The position numbers were made by a program, and so were the translations under genes. DNA of 64,000 bases, from positions 1 through 64,000 of the forward strand of contig CALUMK010000001.1 of NCBI GenBank assembly GCA_944321735.1. Reading direction: 5' to 3'. Within the stretch, counting starts at the first letter, position 1. Each line of letters begins with the position of its first letter. Below, piece after piece: positions 45,562 to 55,423 of this stretch. The notes under the pieces are model-generated. The model searched no databases, was not told the origin of the DNA, and saw nothing but the letters and a program-made list of their open reading frames with translations. This stretch comes from an uncultured Bacteroidales bacterium. GTDB taxonomy: Bacteria; Bacteroidota; Bacteroidia; Bacteroidales; P3.

Positions 45562-47490
45562 CTAACAGAACAGGCTGATGCAAAGCAGTATCAGCGCGCC
45601 CAAAATAATCAGCAAAGCATAGCTCTGCAGCTGTCCGGTCTGCATCCAGCGGAAAGCCAGGCTGCCCCGGCAGGTAATCCAACCGATGCCGTTGAGGATA
45701 CCGTCGATGATATGGCGGTCGAACCAAGCCAGCGGCTGGGAAACGCAGCGGAAGATGATCTTATGGGTGATGAACTGGTAAACTTCGTCGATATAGAAGC
45801 GGTGCTTGGCCGCCGTGTAAAGAGGCCCGAAGAAACCGGCCATCTTGGCGGGCACGGTGCTGGTTCCTTTGCAGTAGAACTTCCAGGCAATCAGAATCGA
45901 AATCAGCGCGATGACCACGCTGGTAATCGCCACCTTCATATCCAAATGGATGATATAGGCGGCCCCGGTGCTGCTGACGAACTTGCCGAACGGGATGAAT
46001 CCTGCCACCACGGTGACCAAGGCCAGGAATACGAGCGGGCCGGTCATGTTCTTGGGCGCTTCGTGCAGCGGATGCTCGTGCTGGGCCGGTTTGCCCCAGA
46101 AGATATTGTAGTAAAGTCGGAACATGTAGAAGGCGGTCAGGGCGGCAATGAAGGTCATGACCACGCCTAACCAAGGCTTGAACATGAAAGTAGCCGTCAA
46201 GATTTCGTCCTTGCTGAAGAATCCGGAGAACGGGGGGATGCCGGCGATAGCCAAGCAGGCTACCAGGAAGGTGATATGCGTGATAGGCATCTGCTTGCGT
46301 AAGCCACCCATCCGACTCATCTCGTTGCTATGCACGGTATGGATGATGGCACCGGCACCGAGGAAGAGCAGGGCTTTGAACATGGCGTGGGTGAAGAGGT
46401 GGAACATCGAAGCCATATAACCGAGGCCTTCGTGGCTTTCCAGTCCGTTGTCCACCGTTCCCATGCTGGAAACGCCTAAGGCCACCAGCATGAAGCCGAT
46501 CTGGGAAATCGTGGAGAAGGCGAGCACTCGTTTGATATCGGTCTGCACGCAGGCCACAATGGCTGCGTACAAGGCGGTGAATGCGGCCACATAGGCGATG
46601 CCGTGCAGGACTTCAGGCGTGAAGAAGAAATAGACCGGGAACAGACGGGCTACCAGATAGACACCGGCTACCACCATTGTCGCGGCATGAATCAAGGCCG
46701 ACACCGGGGTGGGGCCTTCCATGGCATCGGGCAACCAGATATGTAAGGGGAACATGGCGCTCTTACCGGCTGCGCCGATGAAAATCAAGGCCGTGGCCCA
46801 GCTCAGGACCGCGCCGCCCAAGAAAGTCTTGCCGGCAGCCGAAGCGAAGATGCTTTGGTTGGCCGGGTCGCACAACAGGCCGAAATCGAAGGTCTTGGTG
46901 AAGTAAGAGAGCAGCAGGATGCCCATCAGGAAGAACATGTCGGCGAAACGGGTCACGATGAAGGCCTTTTTCGAAGCCGAGACGGCTTCGGGCTTGGTGT
47001 AGTAGAAGCCGATTAGCAAGTAGGACGACACCCCGACCAGCTCCCAGAAGATGTACATCTGGAAGATGTTGGTGGCCACCACCAAGCCGCACATTGAAAA
47101 TGTGAAAAGGCCGAGGAAGGCATAGTACCGTTGGAAGCCTTTCTCACCGTCCATGTAGCCGAGGCTGTAGATATGCACCATCAGCGAGACCGTGCTGATG
47201 ACCACTAGCATCATCACCGAAATCGGGTCGAGCAGGATGCCTAGGTCGATATGCAGGAAATCGGTGAAGCGCATCCAGGTCCAGTTGACCGGCGTTAAGG
47301 CCTGGCGGATGCCGTCCACGCGGTCCATGCTGAAATATTGCCAGGCGGTGAAATACGACAGCAGGGCGGTGAGTCCCAGCAGGGCCGTTCCGATGTAACC
47401 GGCGCTCTTGCCTTTGAGGCGGGTTCCCAAAAGACCCAGGGAAAGAAAGCCCAGCAAAGGCAGTATCAATATCCAAAGTGTGTATTCCAT
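45562..47490 (-). CDS. nuoL: Complex I subunit L
   Basis: 642 residues, ~16 helices plus the long lateral helix at the C-terminus. Core motifs: MVHIYSLGYMDGEKGFQRYY, FWELVGVSSYLLIGFYYTKP, FPLHIWLPDAMEGPTPVSAL, DIKRVLAFSTISQIGFMLVA. The start codon shares a base with the nuoK stop (TAATG arrangement at 47490), showing tight translational coupling. Confidence 0.97.
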   Translation of the reverse strand: MEYTLWILILPLLGFLSLGLLGTRLKGKSAGYIGTALLGLTALLSYFTAWQYFSMDRVDGIRQALTPVNWTWMRFTDFLHIDLGILLDPISVMMLVVISTVSLMVHIYSLGYMDGEKGFQRYYAFLGLFTFSMCGLVVATNIFQMYIFWELVGVSSYLLIGFYYTKPEAVSASKKAFIVTRFADMFFLMGILLLSYFTKTFDFGLLCDPANQSIFASAAGKTFLGGAVLSWATALIFIGAAGKSAMFPLHIWLPDAMEGPTPVSALIHAATMVVAGVYLVARLFPVYFFFTPEVLHGIAYVAAFTALYAAIVACVQTDIKRVLAFSTISQIGFMLVALGVSSMGTVDNGLESHEGLGYMASMFHLFTHAMFKALLFLGAGAIIHTVHSNEMSRMGGLRKQMPITHITFLVACLAIAGIPPFSGFFSKDEILTATFMFKPWLGVVMTFIAALTAFYMFRLYYNIFWGKPAQHEHPLHEAPKNMTGPLVFLALVTVVAGFIPFGKFVSSTGAAYIIHLDMKVAITSVVIALISILIAWKFYCKGTSTVPAKMAGFFGPLYTAAKHRFYIDEVYQFITHKIIFRCVSQPLAWFDRHIIDGILNGIGWITCRGSLAFRWMQTGQLQSYALLIILGALILLCISLFC

Positions 47491-47807
47491 TAGTCTTTCA
47501 GATTTTTAAGGTTACGCACTTCCGTACTCTTGATATTGCGGTAGATGTTGATGATGATGGCAATCGCCACCGCCGTTTCGGCTGCCGACACCCCGATGGA
47601 GAAGAGGGTGAAGAACATCCCTTCCAGATGCTGCGGGAAGAGGAAACGGTTGAATACCGCGAAGTTGATGTCGGTGGAGGTCAACACTAACTCTACCGAG
47701 ATAAGCACGGCAATCAAGTTCTTGCGGGTGATGAACCCGTAGATGCCGGCGAAGAACATGATGGAGGAGACTACTAGGTAGTACTCCATGGGGATTATAT
47801 GTTCCAT
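47490..47807 (-). CDS. nuoK: Complex I subunit K
   Basis: 105 residues, three helices: YYLVVSSIMFFAGIYGFI, LIAVLISVELVLTSTDINFA (with the conserved membrane Glu), and MFFTLFSIGVSAAETAVAIA (second conserved Glu). ATG 47807 is used; an in-frame Met lies six codons in. Overlaps nuoL by one base. The 230-bp gap on its upstream side to nuoJ contains the dispersed structured element. Confidence 0.96.
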   Translation of the reverse strand: MEHIIPMEYYLVVSSIMFFAGIYGFITRKNLIAVLISVELVLTSTDINFAVFNRFLFPQHLEGMFFTLFSIGVSAAETAVAIAIIINIYRNIKSTEVRNLKNLKD

Positions 47808-47840
47808 AGTTATAATTACTAATGGTAGTTGTTTCTATGT

Positions 47841-47965
47841 ACGGTGTGTGATAACGGGCAATCTACTTCGTTGCGAGCCTTGTCCAAGTCGGTCACGTAC
47901 TTAAGTACGCTCCCTCCTTGTCCTGCGGCTCGACGCCTCGTATCTTACCCGTTCTGACACACCGG
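47841..47965 (-). repeat. Dispersed structured element, copy 3, inside the nuo operon
   Basis: CGGTGTGTGATAACGGGCAA (47842-47861) pairs with TTACCCGTTCTGACACACCG (47945-47964), with few mismatches and a G-U pair. On the minus strand the interior starts GATACGAGGCGTCGAG and contains the palindrome GTACTTAAGTAC. It separates nuoJ from nuoK in the only long intra-operon gap apart from those around nuoH. Confidence 0.65.
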
Positions 47966-48037
47966 TCGTCATTCCAGGCTGTTTTTTTCAAGTCGCATTC
48001 CTAATGTTCGGCGGATCGAAGCCTCGCAGGCTGCCTG

Positions 48038-48556
48038 CTATCCTCTTTTGCGGGCAATCAGGATTCCGCCCACCATGCAGGCCAGAAGCAGCACGCTCAT
48101 TACTTCGAAAGGCAGCAGGAACTGGCCTTTTTCCGTGCCCATCAAGGTCTTGCCGATCAGCTTCATCGGCACTTCGGCCGTGGAAGGTTCATAGACCGTA
48201 GGCCATACGTTGGTGAGCAAGAGGAAGCTGACTAAGCAGATGCCGCCTATGCTCGCTAGGAGCGCCAGCCAGCGGCGGAGGCTGAACATGGGGCTTTTGG
48301 ATTCCTTGTCGGTGCTGGTCAGCAGGATGGAGAAGATGTAGAGGATGATGACCCCTCCGGCATACACCATCAGCTGGACCGCGCCCAAGAAAGAGTAATT
48401 CAGGAAGAAGTACAGGCCTGCCGTGGCGAAAAGGACGAACAGCAGGTAGGTGGCGGCCCGCAGGATCCGCCGCGTGGTGACGGCCATGACCGAAAAAACG
48501 GCGATTACGGCGGCCAAGAAGTAAAATACGAATTTGAGCAGGATTGCGTCTTGCAT
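48038..48556 (-). CDS. nuoJ: Complex I subunit J
   Basis: 172 residues, five helices: VFYFLAAVIAVFSVMAVTTR, ILRAATYLLFVLFATAGLYF, FLGAVQLMVYAGGVIILYIF (conserved helix 3), LALLASIGGICLVSFLLLTN and FEVMSVLLLACMVGGILIAR. Normal length. 16 bp downstream of nuoI. Confidence 0.96.
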   Translation of the reverse strand: MQDAILLKFVFYFLAAVIAVFSVMAVTTRRILRAATYLLFVLFATAGLYFFLNYSFLGAVQLMVYAGGVIILYIFSILLTSTDKESKSPMFSLRRWLALLASIGGICLVSFLLLTNVWPTVYEPSTAEVPMKLIGKTLMGTEKGQFLLPFEVMSVLLLACMVGGILIARKRG

Positions 48557-48572
48557 GGCTTTGTCCTTTCGG

Positions 48573-49238
48573 TTATTTGTTGGTCGATTCAGAGTTCAAC
48601 GGTAGGGTGGCTTCGCTTTCCGGGGCTTTTGCCGTCGCCGGGCTTGCGGAAGCCGCTGTAGGTGCCGCGGCTGGAGTAGTGTCAGCTGCCTTAGGCGCGC
48701 TTGCAGCAGCCGGAGCGGCCGAAGCTGCCGTTGCCGAAACAGTCGGAGCGGCTGGTTTAGGCGCTGCCGCTTTGGGTAGCAGGCTCGAACCGGGATGGTT
48801 CAAGGTCAGTATCAGCTTGCTGCGCGTGAAGACCGCGTTCTCAAACTGGTTGGTGAACTGTATGGCGTGGTGCGGGCAGGTGCGGACGCAGAGCTCGCAG
48901 AACATGCAGCGTCCCAAATCGTAGGTGTAGGCTTTCAGCACTTTCGTCTTCTTGCCTTCGGCATCGGTCACCATCTCGCTTTCCACGTGGATGGACCCGT
49001 TGGGACAGTTCATCTGGCAGATGCCGCAAGCCACGCAATGATGGTGGTTGTCGGCGGTGTGGATCATTTCCAAACGGCCTCTGTACAGGGGAGAGATGTA
49101 CAGGTCTTTTTTCCTGTTTTCGGGGTAACATTCGGTGGTCTTCTTGCGGAAGAAGATCTTCAGCGTCGTTTTCATCCCGATCAGCAAGGACTTCAATGCC
49201 TTGAAGAAATTGGAGAAATATCGCCCTATGCTATTCAT
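48573..49238 (-). CDS. nuoI: Complex I subunit I (2x[4Fe-4S] ferredoxin-like)
   Basis: 221 residues. Two [4Fe-4S] motifs, CVACGICQMNCP (~68-79) and CMFCELCVRTCP (~108-119), carry electrons between the peripheral arm and NuoB. The amphipathic N-terminal helix is present. Residues ~150-221 form a low-complexity Ala/Pro/Thr-rich tail (AAAPKPAAPTVSATAASAAP) that has no counterpart in usual NuoI (~160-180 residues). Confidence 0.96.
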   Translation of the reverse strand: MNSIGRYFSNFFKALKSLLIGMKTTLKIFFRKKTTECYPENRKKDLYISPLYRGRLEMIHTADNHHHCVACGICQMNCPNGSIHVESEMVTDAEGKKTKVLKAYTYDLGRCMFCELCVRTCPHHAIQFTNQFENAVFTRSKLILTLNHPGSSLLPKAAAPKPAAPTVSATAASAAPAAASAPKAADTTPAAAPTAASASPATAKAPESEATLPLNSESTNK

Positions 49239-49419
49239 TGTTTGTTGTTTTCTGCTTTTTGCGGCTGGCGGGGTCTTGGAGATGCTCCGTCGAGCCTTCG
49301 TGTCAAAACTAATCGGTTTCTACAGTCGCTGCCGTGGCTTCATCCTTTTGGTTCGCCCTTGCATCCCTATCGAAAAGGAAATGCGGGCTGGAAGCCTCGG
49401 CCTTGCTTGGCAAACTTTC

Positions 49420-50496
49420 TTAGAAATGCCACCCCAATACTACGATGGCTACCATCACCAAGAGGTTCAGCAAGTTGAGCGGAAGGAGGTATTTCCATTC
49501 CAGGTTCAGCAGCTGGTCGATCCTCAAACGGGGGAAGGTCCATTTGAACCACATGATGACGAACACCATCAAGGCGCTTTTGCCGAAGAACCAGATGACG
49601 GAGGGAATGTAGTCCATGATCCGGTTGAAGCCGTCCAGGCCGGGGATGTGCAAAGGCATCCAGCCGCCGAGGAAGACGGTGGTGGCGATGGAGGCGACGA
49701 TGAACATATTGACGAATTCGGCCACGTAGTAGAAGCCGAAGTGCATCCCGGAGTACTCGGTGTGGTAGCCGGCGGTCAGCTCGCTTTCGGCTTCCGGCAG
49801 GTCGAAAGGACCTCGGTTGGTCTCGGCCGTCCCGGCAATCAAGTAGATGACAAAGGCGATGAGGGCGGGGATGTGGCCTTTGAAGATGAACCACAGCTCG
49901 TTCTGGCCTTCCACGATTTCCGAAATCTGCATCGTGCCCGAGAGGACGACCATCGTCAGCAGGCTCAGCCCGATGGACAGTTCGTAGCTGATCATCTGGG
50001 CGCCGCTTCGCATGGCCCCGATCAGGGAGAACTTGTTGTTGCTGGACCATCCGGCAAGCAGGATTCCCACGATGCCCATCGAGGAGGCGGCGATCATGAA
50101 GAAAATCCCCACGTTGAAGTCGAGCGCTTGCAGGCCGTTGCCCCAGGGAATGCAGGCGAAGGCCAGCAGGGAGGCGATGATGACGATGAAAGGCGCTAAG
50201 TTGTAGAGGAACTTGTCGGTGTGCTTGATGGTGATGATTTCCTTGGTCAGCATCTTGATCATGTCGGCCACCACCTGGATGCAGCCCCAGGGGCCGACCC
50301 GGTTGGGTCCCAGACGGCATTGGAAGGCCGCGCAGACCTTCCGTTCGGCCAGAATCAGGATGAGTGCCATGATGGCGTACAAGGCTAAGAGCACGATGCC
50401 GATCAGCACGCATTCCACGGTGATGGCGGCGGCCGGGCTCATGACGCTTCTCAAGCCTTGGTCTATCCAAGAGGTTACTACGCTAAAGTCGAACAT
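49420..50496 (-). CDS. nuoH: Complex I subunit H
   Basis: 358 residues, eight helices, forms part of the quinone chamber. Diagnostic parts are [20 protein letters not shown] (~48-67), [36 protein letters not shown] (~222-241) and [19 protein letters not shown]. Gaps of 181 bp (to nuoI) and 195 bp (to nuoCD) are longer than elsewhere in the operon. Confidence 0.97.
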   Translation of the reverse strand: MFDFSVVTSWIDQGLRSVMSPAAAITVECVLIGIVLLALYAIMALILILAERKVCAAFQCRLGPNRVGPWGCIQVVADMIKMLTKEIITIKHTDKFLYNLAPFIVIIASLLAFACIPWGNGLQALDFNVGIFFMIAASSMGIVGILLAGWSSNNKFSLIGAMRSGAQMISYELSIGLSLLTMVVLSGTMQISEIVEGQNELWFIFKGHIPALIAFVIYLIAGTAETNRGPFDLPEAESELTAGYHTEYSGMHFGFYYVAEFVNMFIVASIATTVFLGGWMPLHIPGLDGFNRIMDYIPSVIWFFGKSALMVFVIMWFKWTFPRLRIDQLLNLEWKYLLPLNLLNLLVMVAIVVLGWHF

Positions 50497-50645
50497 ATCC
50501 TATTGCGCTTAATTTGTTCTTTTCAAAGGTTTTGTTGGTCGGTGTTTTGTGGCCGGCGGCCTGGCTGTTGCGACCCGGAGGCCGTAGTGGGCGGATTCCA
50601 TATTGGTCGGCTTCCGGCCGGTTTCCTTGGCGATGCCCATCCGGC

Positions 50646-50715
50646 TTACCGGTCGATGCGGGTCCGTTTTACCGGTCGGTATCAGTCTGTTTTACCGGTC
50701 GATGTCGGGTACCAC
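50646..50715. repeat. Three 23-bp tandem repeats at the 3' end of nuoCD
   Basis: TTACCGGTCG starts at 50646, 50669 and 50692. The copy at 50692 contains the nuoCD stop codon (on the minus strand ...ATCGACCGGTAA), and the other two lie downstream of the gene. Confidence 0.8.
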
Positions 50716-52323
50716 GTAGTCGAGCGAGGCGCCGATGGAGATAAGGTCGGCGATTTTGCCTCCCCGGGTCAGCAGGTCCACCACCGATACCAAGGGCAGG
50801 CAAGGGGGATGGAACTTGAGCCGCCAGGGATATTTCTCGCCCCGGCTTTCGATGAAGACGCCGAACTCGCCCCGCGCCGTTTCCACGCTCTTGAAGTAGC
50901 GTCCTTCGGGCAGCTTGATGACAGGCTTGGTCTTGGCGCAGTAATCGCCTTCGGGCAGCTTGGCCAGCAGCTGGTCGATGATGGCTATCGATTCGTGGAT
51001 TTCGTCCATACGGACCATGTAGCGGTCGAAGCAGTCGCCTCCGGTTCGTGTGATTTCGTTGAATTCCACTTCGTTATATACGGAGTAGGGCTGATGCTTG
51101 CGCAAGTCGCAGGCCCATCCGCTGGCACGGGCTGCCGGTCCGGTCACGCCATTGGAGATGGCTTGTTCGCGGGTCAGGATGCCGATGCCTTTGGAACGTT
51201 GCTGGAATATCACGTTGCCGGTGAACACCTTATGGTATTCGGGCAGGACCGTGGGCAGGTATTTGATGAATTCAGCGGTTTTCTTGACAAAGTCGGGATG
51301 TAGGTCGCGGGAAACGCCGCCAATCACGTAATAGTTCTGGATCAGACGGCCGGCTCCGCTGTCTTCGAAGATGTTCAGGATCTTTTCCCGGTCGCGGAAG
51401 GCGTAGAAGAAAGGGGTGAGCGCGCCTAAGTCCATGCAGTAGCAGGCGTACATCAGCAGGTGCGACTGGATACGGCTCAGCTCGTCCATCAAGGCGCGGA
51501 TATACTGGGCGCGGCGGGGAATCTCCAGCCCCATGGCTTCTTCGATGCAGGCGCAGAGGGCATGGCGGTTCTGGTGGGCGGAGAGGTAGTCCAGACGGTC
51601 GGTGTAGCCTATGGTCTGGGGATAGGTGAGGCTTTCGCACATCTTTTCGATGCCTCGGTGGATATAGCCGCAATGCACATCCACTTTCTTGACGGTTTCC
51701 CCTTCGAGCGAAACCTGGAAGTGGAGCACGCCGTGGGTGGCGGGGTGCTGCGGGCCTATGTTGACCACGTATTCGTCTTTCTGGAAGCGGAGGTTGTCTT
51801 CTTCCTCGATTTTCCCGTCTTTTTCGCTGTAGGATGGGGCGATGTCGTCCATCGGTTCGGCATCCAGTCGCACGGGATTGATTTCCGGGCTGGCATCGTA
51901 GTCCTTGCGCAAGGGATAGCCGACCCAGTCGTTTCGCAGGAAGAGGCGGCGCATGTCGGGATGCCCGATGAAGATGATGCCGAAGAAGTCGTAGACTTCC
52001 CTTTCGTAGAAGTTGGCGATGCCCCACCAAGGAGTGGCTGAGGGCAGTTCGGGCTTTTCGCGGCTTTCGGCCTGGCAGATGAGGACGATGCGCTGTTTGT
52101 TCTCGGTGGAATAGAAACGGTAGATGACACCGAGCTTCTCTCCGAAGTCCATGCCGATCAGGTCTTCCATGTAGTCGAACAGGAACGTCTTGTCGGTCTT
52201 GAGGTGCTTGAAGAGTCCGGCCAGTTCTTTGGGGGATACTTCCGCATGAAGGGTATCCGTGTCTTCGTGGCTGAAGGCGGCTTGCGGGCAAATGGTCTGT
52301 ATCTGTGCTTTAAGCGTGCTCAT
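50692..52323 (-). CDS. nuoCD: Fused complex I subunits C and D
   Basis: 543 residues. NuoC-like domain ~1-170 (WWGIANFYEREVYDFFGIIF, GHPDMRRLFLRNDWVGYPLR) joined through an acidic linker to the NuoD-like 49-kDa domain (YVVNIGPQHPATHGVLHFQV, YIHRGIEKMCESLTYPQTIG, DYLSAHQNRHALCACIEEAM). NuoD forms the quinone site with NuoB and NuoH. The C-D fusion is known in Bacteroidota and enterobacteria. Upstream spacing to nuoB is 27 bp. Confidence 0.97.
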   Translation of the reverse strand: MSTLKAQIQTICPQAAFSHEDTDTLHAEVSPKELAGLFKHLKTDKTFLFDYMEDLIGMDFGEKLGVIYRFYSTENKQRIVLICQAESREKPELPSATPWWGIANFYEREVYDFFGIIFIGHPDMRRLFLRNDWVGYPLRKDYDASPEINPVRLDAEPMDDIAPSYSEKDGKIEEEDNLRFQKDEYVVNIGPQHPATHGVLHFQVSLEGETVKKVDVHCGYIHRGIEKMCESLTYPQTIGYTDRLDYLSAHQNRHALCACIEEAMGLEIPRRAQYIRALMDELSRIQSHLLMYACYCMDLGALTPFFYAFRDREKILNIFEDSGAGRLIQNYYVIGGVSRDLHPDFVKKTAEFIKYLPTVLPEYHKVFTGNVIFQQRSKGIGILTREQAISNGVTGPAARASGWACDLRKHQPYSVYNEVEFNEITRTGGDCFDRYMVRMDEIHESIAIIDQLLAKLPEGDYCAKTKPVIKLPEGRYFKSVETARGEFGVFIESRGEKYPWRLKFHPPCLPLVSVVDLLTRGGKIADLISIGASLDYVVPDIDR

Positions 52324-52350
52324 AGGTATCCGTTTTATTCGGCTTCCGGC

Positions 52351-53049
52351 TTATTCGGCTTTTGTCTCGGCCTGTTTTGTGTCAGCCTGGGGCCGGTTCT
52401 GGGCCGCGTTGGCCAGGATGGGATGCTGCTTGTATTTCTCGGCAAAGACGGGTTCTTCCCCGGGGTAGATGGCAGGCATCTGGTGGCTTTTGGGTTCTTT
52501 CTTGTTGACTTCGCCGAAGAAGTGTTCCAGCTTGATCTTGCGTTGCAGCTGCATCATGCCGTACAGCAAGGCTTCGGGGCGGGTGGGGCAGCCGGGAATG
52601 AAGACATCCACGGGCAGGATTTTGTCCACGCCTTGCACTACATGGTAGGAGTTGGTGAAAGGACCTCCGGAGATGGCGCAGTTCCCTACGGCCACTACGT
52701 ATTTGGGGTCGGCCATCTGTTCGTACAGACGGAGCAGGACGGGGGCCATCTTGGTCACGATGGTTCCGGCCACCATGATGACGTCGGCCTGGCGCGGACT
52801 GGCACGGGTCACTTCAAACCCGAACCGGGCAAAGTCGTAGCGTGCGGCACCGATGCTCATGAACTCGATACCGCAGCAGCTGGTGGCGAAGGTGAGGGGC
52901 CATACGGAGTTGGACCGACCCCAGTTGATCAGTTCGTCCAACACGCCGACGATGACGCCGACACCGTTTCTCCGCAATTCTTCGATATATTCGTTATCTT
53001 TGAATTCGTTGTAGGGCAATCCCTTGATTTTCGGTTTCTTTATTTCCAT
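52351..53049 (-). CDS. nuoB: Complex I subunit B
   Basis: 232 residues from ATG 53049 ([16 protein letters not shown]), which overlaps the end of nuoA by 10 bp; longer upstream frames are shadow of nuoA. N2 cluster ligands: TSCCGIEF (adjacent Cys pair), [11 protein letters not shown] and [16 protein letters not shown]. It passes electrons to quinone. The C-terminus has an extra ~50 residues rich in Pro/Glu/Gln/Ala ([20 protein letters not shown]). Confidence 0.97.
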   Translation of the reverse strand: MEIKKPKIKGLPYNEFKDNEYIEELRRNGVGVIVGVLDELINWGRSNSVWPLTFATSCCGIEFMSIGAARYDFARFGFEVTRASPRQADVIMVAGTIVTKMAPVLLRLYEQMADPKYVVAVGNCAISGGPFTNSYHVVQGVDKILPVDVFIPGCPTRPEALLYGMMQLQRKIKLEHFFGEVNKKEPKSHQMPAIYPGEEPVFAEKYKQHPILANAAQNRPQADTKQAETKAE

Positions 53050-53393
53050 GTCAAGGCTCCTTTCTTCCAAGCGTATGCCAGGCCTAAGATGAGGACAATC
53101 AAGAAAAAGAGGACGCTGGTGAGGCCATAGACTCCCAGATCTTGGACCACGACGGCCCACGGGAAGAGGAAGACGGCTTCCACGTCGAACATCAGGAAGA
53201 GGATGGCGAAGAGGTAGTAGCCTACCTTGAACTGCATCCAGCTTTTTCCTCGGGTGGGGACACCGCATTCATAGGCTTCTTCCTTGAGGGGGTTGTACGA
53301 ACGGGGAGCCAGCCAGACTCCCAAGCCCCAGGCTACGAGAACCAGCGCGAGGGCTGTGAGCAGAACCACTAAGAGTAAAAGCAAATTGGTCAT
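53040..53393 (-). CDS. nuoA: Complex I subunit A, first gene of the operon
   Basis: 117 residues, three helices: [40 protein letters not shown] (typical [12 protein letters not shown] motif ~75-86) and [20 protein letters not shown]. The [12 protein letters not shown] segment (~41-52) is the conserved loop. It starts the minus-strand run nuoA-B-CD-H-I-J-K-L-M-N; no nuoE, nuoF or nuoG is present. The upstream gap (53394-53682) has no assured promoter box. Confidence 0.97.
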   Translation of the reverse strand: MTNLLLLLVVLLTALALVLVAWGLGVWLAPRSYNPLKEEAYECGVPTRGKSWMQFKVGYYLFAILFLMFDVEAVFLFPWAVVVQDLGVYGLTSVLFFLIVLILGLAYAWKKGALTWK

Positions 53394-53682
53394 ATTCTCT
53401 TGTTTTTTGGCCTTCCGGGGCGGTTTCCAGCACCTCCCGGTTCGGGCGGGAATACGGGCTGATTCTGGGTGAATCTATTGGCAATGAGATGTTTGCCTTG
53501 TCTGTACCCGGCAATCAGCGCGGCAAATGTCGCGAATGTTTTTGAAAAGTAAAAACGATGTTTCGGGGGCCAGCGGGAAAGTTATGCACCGGTTGTCAAC
53601 CGGGATGAAGGATAGGATGGGGTGACGTGTGTGGGCGATTTATGACAAAGATCTTTAGTTGAAATGGTTGTCAGGGCAAATA

Positions 53683-55251
53683 TCATTTATGTGGTGTCGT
53701 GCGGTTTGAATCCAAGATGGAAACAATGCTCCATCCGTAGGTGGATTTTTTCCGATCGAAGCTGCGCATGGCCAGGGCGGAGACCTGTTGGCCGTTTGAA
53801 AGCTTTTCCTTTTGGATTAATGATGGGGCAATGAATACTTGATTGATGAAGCCGAAGTTTTTGCCATTGGAAATCTTTATTTTGCCATCGATGATTTTGT
53901 AAAACGGGGTTTCTTGTGGTTTCCCATCCCATTTCCGATGCCATTTGATTATGCTGATAAGTTTTCCCGGAGATTCTTGAATGACAGCTTCATAAAGTTC
54001 GCCTATCATAGGAGGAATCTTGAATAGGTTTCGGTATGAAAAGAAACCGTTTTTGTCGTTTTCTTTCAGAAAGTTGGCAATATTTTTCTCTGAATTGACG
54101 TAGGTGATGAGAATCAACTCTTTGTTGCTTGCATAAATCAGACTTTCTGCTAAATCGCAATGGGCTTTATAAAAGTTTTTGTTGTCTTTTTGTGCATTAG
54201 CTCTGTGATACCATTCTGATGATTTGAGTTTTTGTGAGAATTTGCTGGTTTTTCCCCATGAAGATAGTCTGACGTTTTCTGCAGTATCGATTTCGGTTCT
54301 GGCTTCATTGAAAAATCCTTGTTGTGCCATGATTTCAGCCGCCGATTCCCGGAGGTTTACAAGCATGGCTTCTTTTTGTGCCGGGCAGGAGAGAGCTTTG
54401 CAGAAACAAGAAAGTGCAAGGCTTTTATCTTGTTGTTGGACGGATTCGCCTAAAAGCTGCCATACCCAGAATTCCTTGGCTTTTTTTTGGACAAAAGGAG
54501 TCAGGAGCTGGATTATTTGGTCTTGTTTGCCGATGCGGAGCAATAGTCTGGCTTTATAGTAGATAGGGTAGGTGTACTCAGGGTGTTGTTCGATGAGCCA
54601 TGTAATCCAGGGAAGGAATGTGTCCAATCTTTTTTGTGAGGAAGGTTCGATGGTGTGTTCGGGATTGTAGTTGTGCGTTTGTTGGTTTTCGATTTCCTGA
54701 AGCAGCGTTTTGGAGTAAGCAATACATACTTGTTCTGCTAAAGACATGATTTTACTATGTTGGTTTTCAAAGGAAAGTGTTTGGTAGTCTTCAGTTCTCA
54801 TCCAATTGAAACCAATCTTGTCGAGGATGTCACAGTAGGAGGGGGTTCCTTTTATGACCTTGTGGATGGTCTTGATAAGGGCGCTTGCTCCTGCTGAGGG
54901 GATTTGCAGAGGAAGGTTTTGTGCAATGTCCAACAGCTGGTTGACAGTATCGATATTGTCTGCTGAGTTGTTGTTTGTGTTTTGCAGAAGCCATTGTCGC
55001 ATGATCCACGGCAATGCATTACCTAGGATTTCTTCGTCTTTGGGCAAGTGAAGGCTTGCTATGTCTTGGAGTCTGACGATAAAAGCTGTTTTGTCCTTGT
55101 CATGGATGGCGAGTTTCATTAAGTCGTAGCATGTCCAGCTAAAGTCACGCTTGACCCAGATATTGTCGGGTTCGTTTGCGCAGAGTTCTTTTCCCAGTTG
55201 ATAGGCTTCATCTAATCGGCCTTCGTTGCGTAGGTGTCGTATATCGGACAT
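53683..55251 (-). CDS. TPR-like helical protein with OB/cold-shock-like C-terminus
   Basis: 522 residues from ATG 55251 (MSDIRHLRNEGRLDEAYQLG); codons upstream to 55332 look like leader. Helical TPR-type repeats fill ~1-380 (GRLDEAYQLGKELCANEPDN, YYKARLLLRIGKQDQIIQLL, WVWQLLGESVQQQDKSLALS). The last ~70 residues (FGFINQVFIAPSLIQKEKLS, GQQVSALAMRSFDRKKSTYG) resemble an OB/cold-shock-like fold, suggesting nucleic-acid binding. Base composition is more A/T-rich than the nuo genes. I do not recognise a named family. It lies between the nuo operon and the CRISPR array; a functional link to CRISPR is only positional. Confidence 0.8.
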   Translation of the reverse strand: MSDIRHLRNEGRLDEAYQLGKELCANEPDNIWVKRDFSWTCYDLMKLAIHDKDKTAFIVRLQDIASLHLPKDEEILGNALPWIMRQWLLQNTNNNSADNIDTVNQLLDIAQNLPLQIPSAGASALIKTIHKVIKGTPSYCDILDKIGFNWMRTEDYQTLSFENQHSKIMSLAEQVCIAYSKTLLQEIENQQTHNYNPEHTIEPSSQKRLDTFLPWITWLIEQHPEYTYPIYYKARLLLRIGKQDQIIQLLTPFVQKKAKEFWVWQLLGESVQQQDKSLALSCFCKALSCPAQKEAMLVNLRESAAEIMAQQGFFNEARTEIDTAENVRLSSWGKTSKFSQKLKSSEWYHRANAQKDNKNFYKAHCDLAESLIYASNKELILITYVNSEKNIANFLKENDKNGFFSYRNLFKIPPMIGELYEAVIQESPGKLISIIKWHRKWDGKPQETPFYKIIDGKIKISNGKNFGFINQVFIAPSLIQKEKLSNGQQVSALAMRSFDRKKSTYGWSIVSILDSNRTTPHK

Positions 55252-55423
55252 TGTTTGCTGATGGATGAATGTGTTTGTTTCCTTGTTACACAACTCTGTC
55301 GCGAAGATAGTGGGATTTGCGAAAATTCGCAAAAAGTCGAACGGGGTGTACTGTTTTGAGATGTCGGATTAGGGATATTGATGCCCGATGCCGGAGTTTT
55401 TTTACTTTCGATGATCATGTTGG

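Noticed and set aside
49135-50199. 354-residue plus-strand ORF
   Set aside because: It is antisense to nuoH and nuoI and has no domain of its own.
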